In this document: positions 1-3,229 of the stretch, piece by piece
Numbering within the stretch: the stretch's first letter is position 1
How the letters are laid out: every line of letters begins with the position of its first letter
DNA from: an uncultured Chlamydiae bacterium
GTDB taxonomy: Bacteria > Chlamydiota > Chlamydiia > Chlamydiales > SM23-39
Direction: 5' to 3'
Assembly: GCA_903864395.1 (NCBI GenBank)
Contig: CAIPFQ010000256.1
Coordinates: 1 to 5,516, forward strand
DNA length: 5,516 nucleotides
Notes under the pieces: generated by a model
Told to the model about the DNA's origin: nothing
Database searches by the model: none
Seen by the model: only the letters and a program-made list of their open reading frames with translations
Translations under genes and position numbers: made by a program

Positions 1-9
1 AGATCCGTC

Positions 10-53
10 AAAAAATCTTGCGCGCTGTTTTTTTTGAGTTCCTAAGATTTTTT
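10..53 (-). terminator. Possible AT-rich terminator hairpin after the DUF2442 gene
   Basis: A perfect 10-base inverted repeat, AAAAAATCTT at 10-19 and AAGATTTTTT at 44-53, encloses 24 bases that include GCGCGC. Read on the minus strand the right-hand half ends in six T, as a rho-independent terminator would. The stem covers the last codons and the TAG stop of the DUF2442 gene. It is nearly all A/T and its U-run lies inside the stem, so it is a weak candidate. It could equally be chance in an AT-rich gene end. Confidence 0.3.
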
Positions 54-302
54 TTTAGCTTCAATTTTTTCTCGCAGCACGTAGGGGTCTAAGTCAATAT
101 CTTCCCCCCAGGCTACTGTATCGCTTATAGGATCGATGTGTACCTGATTGAAAAATTCAATAGAGTGCCATGCCTTGAAGATTCCTTTCCCTACAAGATG
201 ATTGAGATCGACCTCGCCCTCAAGACCATCGGCAAAACGAATCCAAAGATAATAATTCGCCAAGGGCTTGCAAGCAATGATTTTTTCTTTTCTGACCACC
301 AT
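42..302 (-). CDS. DUF2442 domain-containing protein
   Basis: A small protein of 86 residues that matches the DUF2442 pattern along its whole length. It has a short N-terminal basic stretch, then NYYLWIRFADG, an E-V-D-L step, GKGIFKAW, a VHID strand, TVAWGEDIDL and a C-terminal LREKI helix. The function of DUF2442 is not firmly known. Such proteins often sit directly beside DUF4160 genes, as here, and the pair has been suspected to be toxin-antitoxin-like. That role is inference. I chose the ATG at 302 because a GGAGGGG site lies just before it and the DUF4160 stop is only 10 bases upstream. A GTG at 359 in the same frame would add 19 residues (105 in total) and overlap DUF4160 by 47 bases. 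Those extra residues are not typical of the domain. The gene is complete and is probably co-transcribed with DUF4160 from the promoter near 608-636. Confidence 0.8.
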   Translation of the reverse strand: MVVRKEKIIACKPLANYYLWIRFADGLEGEVDLNHLVGKGIFKAWHSIEFFNQVHIDPISDTVAWGEDIDLDPYVLREKIEAKKKS

Positions 303-303
303 A

Positions 304-310
304 CCCCTCC
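304..310 (-). promoter_or_regulatory. Ribosome binding site deciding the DUF2442 start
   Basis: On the minus strand GGAGGGG (304-310) lies in the 10-base gap between the DUF4160 stop (313-315) and the ATG at 302. The spacing is short, three bases from GGAGG, but the match is strong. It favours the internal ATG over the GTG at 359, which has only a loose GGAATGGA upstream. Confidence 0.55.
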
Positions 311-312
311 AT

Positions 313-573
313 TTAATCAAGAGGGGGAATTTTGTGTAGTTTTTTATTGTTTGCAGCACAATTCCATTCCCTGATCAAATCCTTTTGATGTTTTTGAGCC
401 CATTCTATTACTAAGCTTAAGGCTCTTGGAGGAAGCTTTCCGCGCAAAACCCCAATGGGGTGAATTTGAATGACAGCTTCATCTCCTCCATATCTCGCGT
501 GAAAATGAGGAGGGGCATGATCATCAAAAAACATTAAAATGACGATTCCAAAAAACTCAGATATGGTGGGCAT
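313..573 (-). CDS. DUF4160 domain-containing protein
   Basis: A complete 86-residue protein with the diagnostic features of DUF4160. It starts MPTISEFFGIVI, followed by the signature DDHAPPHFHARYG at about residues 17-29. Then come an acidic strand (DEAVIQIH), a GKLPPRAL turn and a C-terminal helix ending near IPPLD. The histidine-rich PPHFHA segment is the most conserved part of the family and may bind a metal or form an active site, but no biochemical role is established that I can cite. The length is normal for the family. The ATG at 573 is the first residue of the family consensus. It has only a weak AGTGAG site upstream. The gene is first in a two-gene unit with DUF2442. A toxin-antitoxin-like role for the pair is plausible but is inferred from arrangement alone. 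Confidence 0.85.
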   Translation of the reverse strand: MPTISEFFGIVILMFFDDHAPPHFHARYGGDEAVIQIHPIGVLRGKLPPRALSLVIEWAQKHQKDLIREWNCAANNKKLHKIPPLD

Positions 574-578
574 AACTC

Positions 579-592
579 ACTTATTTATAAGT
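579..592 (-). promoter_or_regulatory. Palindrome, possible operator before DUF4160
   Basis: ACTTAT-TT-ATAAGT is a perfect 6-2-6 inverted repeat ending six bases upstream of the DUF4160 start. It lies just downstream of the expected transcription start of the promoter at 608-636, a position where an autorepressor could act. Being A/T-rich it may also be chance. Neither encoded protein has a recognisable helix-turn-helix. Confidence 0.35.
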
Positions 593-607
593 CAATGGCA
601 TGTGGGT

Positions 608-636
608 AGCATATATTTTTTCTGATTAAAGGTCAA
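608..636 (-). promoter_or_regulatory. Predicted sigma70-type promoter for DUF4160-DUF2442
   Basis: Read on the minus strand there is TTGACC (631-636), a 17-base spacer, and TATGCT (608-613). These match the -35 and -10 consensus at five and four of six bases with ideal spacing. Transcription would start near 601, giving a leader of about 28 bases. It shows that the two-gene unit need not depend on read-through from the GIY-YIG gene upstream. Confidence 0.5.
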
Positions 637-654
637 CCGAGCGCCTTTTTCCTT

Positions 655-686
655 CAGCAGTTTCTGTTGAAAACGGGAGTTGCTGA
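655..686. repeat. Inverted repeat between the GIY-YIG gene and the DUF4160 promoter
   Basis: TCAGCA (655-660) pairs with TGCTGA (681-686), with a possible inner TTTC/GAAA stem. It lies downstream of the GIY-YIG stop and upstream of the DUF4160 promoter, where a terminator is expected. On the minus strand, though, it is followed by AGGAAAAAGG, not by a T-run. The T-run is on the wrong side. I call it only an inverted repeat of unknown use. Confidence 0.25.
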
Positions 687-714
687 TTTTTGATATCTTT
701 CTTGGTGGAGAATT

Positions 715-1557
715 TTATGTTTCTTCTAGATCGCTGAGGGAGCTACCATTGGCATTTTTCCAAGTCGTCCGTCCATTTATAGATCCACCAAAAATAATAC
801 TGGCAGAAGTAGAGGGTGATGTAGAGGAGTAATCTTGTGTGAAGATGAGATGACCAGATTCTGTGTGTTTTAGAATTCCTTGATTGATCAGGGATTGGCG
901 TTTTATTTTTATAGCCTGAGAACAAGAGGGTCGCTCGCCCCTGAGAGCTAAGGATCCCTTCAGGACTAAAAAACCACTGTGTATTTGGATTCCTTTGGCT
1001 TCGAGATTTTCTCTTCTTATGAAAAAAAGTTCTGCTTCAGAAGTCTGTTTAGGAATCGTTTGACTGAAAGGCATACCTAAAATAGGTAGACAGAGCATTA
1101 GAGCGTGAAGATATTCCTCTGCGATCGCTTGATCCATATCGGATAAGTTCGGCTTTGTAGGAACTTGTTTGTTTTCATTTAAGTTGAAGAGCCCTGTGCA
1201 TTTTGCGATCTGGTATAGACGTGCTTCGAGATATTGAATACTAGCTTTATTCAAACTTTGATCTTTTGAGGTAAAGGCAATGAAGCTATCCCAGAAATCT
1301 TTCTTGAGATTGTGTTGTGAAATCCGATTGAGGAGGGGGTCTCCTTCCCCTATATAGATTTTTGGCTCTAAGTCCACGTCTCCAATCAGTAAATAAACGC
1401 CAGGTTTTTTTAACTCAGGTCTGTCTTTGTGTTTGTTGAAACATTCGCGCGGGATAAATAGACCGATTCCGTTCCAATTAGCTTTTTCTATAATTTTCAT
1501 TCCTTCTGGAATCCCGTCTGGAAGGAAAAGATGGAAAACGGGTAGCACTAGATTCAT
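715..1557 (-). CDS. GIY-YIG nuclease family protein with C-terminal DUF4357 domain
   Basis: A complete 280-residue protein. The GIY-YIG nuclease fold occupies about residues 45-130. The first motif is P-G-V-Y (Tyr55) and the second is K-I-Y-I-G (Tyr68). The expected catalytic Arg78 is in LLNRISQH. KDFWDSFIAFTSKD follows, and the metal-binding Glu111 is in QYLEARLY. All catalytic positions I would expect are present, so it is probably active as a DNA-cutting hydrolase. After a helical linker (about 137-175), residues about 190-278 match DUF4357: a GFLVLKGS strand, then SPSTSASIIFGGSINGRTTWKN, which is usual for this domain's end. In some families DUF4357 accompanies restriction or modification enzymes, but the target of this subfamily is not known to me. 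The ATG at 1557 has GGTGA six bases upstream (1564-1568). The gene diverges from the YhaO/YhaN-like operon. Confidence 0.87.
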   Translation of the reverse strand: MNLVLPVFHLFLPDGIPEGMKIIEKANWNGIGLFIPRECFNKHKDRPELKKPGVYLLIGDVDLEPKIYIGEGDPLLNRISQHNLKKDFWDSFIAFTSKDQSLNKASIQYLEARLYQIAKCTGLFNLNENKQVPTKPNLSDMDQAIAEEYLHALMLCLPILGMPFSQTIPKQTSEAELFFIRRENLEAKGIQIHSGFLVLKGSLALRGERPSCSQAIKIKRQSLINQGILKHTESGHLIFTQDYSSTSPSTSASIIFGGSINGRTTWKNANGSSLSDLEET

Positions 1558-1709
1558 GATCTTTCACCAAGGCTCTGAAAGTTTTTCCAAAACATCGCGT
1601 CTTCAAGATTAGCGATCTGATCGCTGACTTTGATCTCGGGCGCATTGGATTTTAGGGTACATGCTTGCCAAACAAGAATAATCTCTCTCAGTAATGTTAA
1701 TACGCCTTT
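1554..1709 (-). other. Orphan open frame running into the GIY-YIG start (possible gene remnant)
   Basis: One minus-strand frame is open for 51 codons and ends in a TGA that overlaps the GIY-YIG ATG (ATGA). Its second half reads like protein, with a stretch SDQIANLEDAMFWKNF. The first standard start codon is an ATG at 1595, which would leave only 13 residues. An in-frame TGA lies just upstream at 1710-1712, and more stops follow beyond it. It may be the tail of a decayed gene once coupled to the GIY-YIG gene, a short leader peptide, or chance. I do not recognise the sequence. Confidence 0.25.
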
Positions 1710-1757
1710 TCAATTTCGAAGTGCGACAACCGCAGTTTTTGATCTGCACTTGTTGAA
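1709..1757 (-). other. Possible RNA hairpin in the GIY-YIG leader
   Basis: AAGTGC at 1719-1724 and GCACTT at 1746-1751 form a 6-base stem. Further out, TTCAA (1709-1713) pairs with TTGAA (1753-1757) across an asymmetric bulge. An alternative GCAG/CTGC stem lies inside. The element would fall in the first 60 or so bases of the transcript made from the promoter at 1778-1807. I recognise no known riboswitch or RNA family. Confidence 0.25.
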
Positions 1758-1777
1758 GACCCCTATGGATTACGAAT

Positions 1778-1807
1778 ATTATAACACGCCTCTGGTTTTA
1801 TTTGCAA
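1778..1807 (-). promoter_or_regulatory. Predicted promoter for the GIY-YIG gene
   Basis: On the minus strand a perfect -10 box TATAAT (1778-1783) is preceded, after an 18-base spacer, by TTGCAA (1802-1807), which matches the -35 consensus at four of six bases. Transcription would start near 1771 and leave a leader of about 214 bases before the GIY-YIG ATG, long enough to hold the orphan frame and hairpin described here. Confidence 0.45.
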
Positions 1808-1858
1808 GAATCAGTCAATAAAAAATCTGTTTCTATTGACAAATTAATCTAATTCTTG
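1805..1858. repeat. Split inverted repeat between the divergent promoters
   Basis: CAAGAAT (1805-1811) and GTCAAT (1814-1819) recur in reverse complement as ATTGAC (1835-1840) and ATTCTTG (1852-1858). The two blocks are 2 bases apart on the left and 11 on the right, so the dyad is imperfect. It overlaps the -35 boxes of both predicted promoters, where a shared regulator could bind. Confidence 0.35.
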
Positions 1859-1865
1859 ATATGTT
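1836..1865 (+). promoter_or_regulatory. Predicted promoter for the YhaO/YhaN-like operon
   Basis: A perfect -35 box TTGACA (1836-1841) is followed after 18 bases by TATGTT (1860-1865), four of six matches to the -10 consensus. The start of transcription would be near 1872, about 77 bases before the phosphoesterase gene and only about 9 before the ATG of the small upstream frame. Confidence 0.5.
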
Positions 1866-1880
1866 TTTTCTGAATTAGTA

Positions 1881-1952
1881 ATGAATGGTAATTTTTTCTC
1901 CACCACCCCCCCCCTAAGGCTCAACCTAGGGCTCAATAAGGATCAACCATGA
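1881..1952 (+). CDS. Possible 23-residue upstream peptide crossing a C9 run
   Basis: An ATG at 1881 opens a 23-codon frame whose TGA (1950-1952) overlaps the ATG of the phosphoesterase gene (ATGA), the usual layout for translational coupling. The frame crosses the nine-C run at 1906-1914. Losing one C brings a TAA directly after the run, and gaining one leads to a TAA at the second GGCTCAATAA. There is no good ribosome binding site before 1881. It would need near-leaderless initiation if the predicted transcription start is right. It may be a regulatory upstream frame or a coincidence. Confidence 0.25.
   Translation: MNGNFFSTTPPLRLNLGLNKDQP
1906..1914 (+). repeat. Run of nine C in the operon leader
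   Basis: A C9 homopolymer lies between the predicted promoter and the ribosome binding site of the phosphoesterase gene. Runs of this length are prone to slipped-strand length change and also to sequencing error. Here a length change would alter the upstream frame but not the downstream protein. Confidence 0.9.
1918..1948 (+). repeat. Three short imperfect direct repeats before the phosphoesterase start
   Basis: GGCTCAA at 1918-1924 and 1930-1936, then GGATCAA at 1940-1946, recur at 12- and 10-base steps. The last copy forms part of the ribosome binding site (TAAGGA, 1937-1942). They may reflect small tandem duplication of the leader. No function is evident. Confidence 0.45.
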
Positions 1953-3229
1953 CCGACATACACCTCATGTGCGCCGCGGATCTCCATTTAGGGAGACATG
2001 TGAGCTCGAAAGAGGCTGCGCAGCCAGAATCTGTTGTAATTGAAGCCTGGAAAAACCTTATCGACGCCTGCCTCCAAGCAACGCCGGCCCTCGACGCGCT
2101 CCTTCTCGCAGGCGATCTCATCGACAAAGACGGTTTGTTTTTGCCCATGCGTGGGGTGTTTCGCCAAGGGATTATAAAACTTCTCGATCAGGGAATTTTT
2201 GTTTTCGCTATCGCAGGCAACCACGACCCTGCCGTCCTCCGTCAGATGGAACAAGCTGTGGGACGCCCTGAGTTTTGTGTCCTGGGCAAGGATGGGTGCT
2301 GGGAGCGCAAATCTCTTGCGATTCGAGGCAGAGTGCTTCACATCGACGCCCTTTCGTTTACCGAAACGGCCATGAAAAAAAACCCCCTAGAGAGCCGAAC
2401 CTGGGAGCCAGTCAGTCCCAAAGAGGTTCTCATCGGTCTTTTGCACTGCGATGTCGATGTGCCAGAGAGTTTTTATGCCCCCGTGCGTGCGTCCGATTTT
2501 CGAGGCTTGCCCCATCTTGCCTGGATCTTGGGACACATCCACATCCCTCAAGAAATTCAAGCGGAAAACCCTTGGGTTCAATACTGCGGCTCGCTGCAAG
2601 GCCTCGATGTCAGCGAAAGTGGCGCAAGAGGTGCTTGGCATCTCATCATTGAGAGCCAAGGAAATCTTGCCAAAAAGTTTGTCCCTCTCGCACCTCTTCA
2701 ATGGCAAAAAATCACACTCGATCTTTCTGACCTTGTGCTGCAAGACTGGGAAAACCAAATTGTCCAAAAGATCGAAGAGGCTATCGTAAAAGCTGTTGGC
2801 AAAAATTCTTCCGCTTCCGAAATCGGCGTTCGTCTGCAGCTCGAAGGACGAACCCCTCTCTTTCGCACTCTGCGCCAAAACCTTTCCAAGCTCCAAGAGC
2901 TTCGAGAAAAAATTTCTGTGGGGGAAAATCTCATTGCCTATTTTATCGAATCAGTCATCGACAAAACACGGCCAGAGCTCGATCTGGAAACACTTTGCCA
3001 AGGAAGCGATATGATCGCCGCCTTCGCAAGAAAAGTAAAACAGATTCAAGAGAGCCAAAAACTCTCCGAAGAGATCGTCCAGTGGATCGAGGAAAAGCTC
3101 TCTCGCGATCCTTTTCTCAAACAATGCAAAAAAGCTTGGCCAACCATCGCAGAATACCGAGAGATCGCCTTGCACGAAGGGTTCCAATGGCTCGATCAGC
3201 TCCTCGAACAAAAACAAGGAAAGCGATGA
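1949..3229 (+). CDS. SbcD/Mre11-like metallophosphoesterase, YhaO type (DNA repair nuclease)
   Basis: A complete 426-residue protein with an N-terminal calcineurin-like phosphoesterase domain carrying all metal-binding motifs. These are D-L-H (Asp11, His13), GDLID (Asp56), GNHD (Asn91, His92), His166 in LLHCDVD, and GHIH (His196, His198). A capping strand region with YCGSLQG (212-218) follows, as in the YhaO branch of the SbcD/Mre11 family. The C-terminal third (about 240-426) is mostly helical and probably docks on the partner ATPase. By family knowledge it is a metal-dependent (Mn-type) DNA exonuclease/endonuclease for double-strand-end processing, inactive or restrained without its ATPase. 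The ATG at 1949 has TAAGGA (1937-1942) six bases upstream, and an in-frame TAA at 1937 excludes a longer start. It overlaps the ATPase gene by ATGA. The YhaO assignment is stronger than classical SbcD because the next gene is YhaN-like. Confidence 0.9.
   Translation: MTDIHLMCAADLHLGRHVSSKEAAQPESVVIEAWKNLIDACLQATPALDALLLAGDLIDKDGLFLPMRGVFRQGIIKLLDQGIFVFAIAGNHDPAVLRQMEQAVGRPEFCVLGKDGCWERKSLAIRGRVLHIDALSFTETAMKKNPLESRTWEPVSPKEVLIGLLHCDVDVPESFYAPVRASDFRGLPHLAWILGHIHIPQEIQAENPWVQYCGSLQGLDVSESGARGAWHLIIESQGNLAKKFVPLAPLQWQKITLDLSDLVLQDWENQIVQKIEEAIVKAVGKNSSASEIGVRLQLEGRTPLFRTLRQNLSKLQELREKISVGENLIAYFIESVIDKTRPELDLETLCQGSDMIAAFARKVKQIQESQKLSEEIVQWIEEKLSRDPFLKQCKKAWPTIAEYREIALHEGFQWLDQLLEQKQGKR

Noticed and set aside
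138..374. 78-codon plus-strand open frame
   Set aside because: It is antisense to the DUF2442 gene and the end of DUF4160, both of which match known families.
655..686. Rho-independent terminator for the GIY-YIG gene
   Set aside because: The inverted repeat is not followed by a T-run on the minus strand. The T-run is on the opposite side, so it was kept only as an inverted repeat.
1630..1821. 63-codon plus-strand open frame in the divergent intergenic region
   Set aside because: It has no ribosome binding site, runs across the predicted minus promoter, has no recognisable domain, and points toward the plus operon with no link to it.
2387..2896. 169-codon minus-strand open frame
   Set aside because: It is wholly antisense to the well-supported phosphoesterase gene and has no start signals or domain. 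It is a composition shadow.
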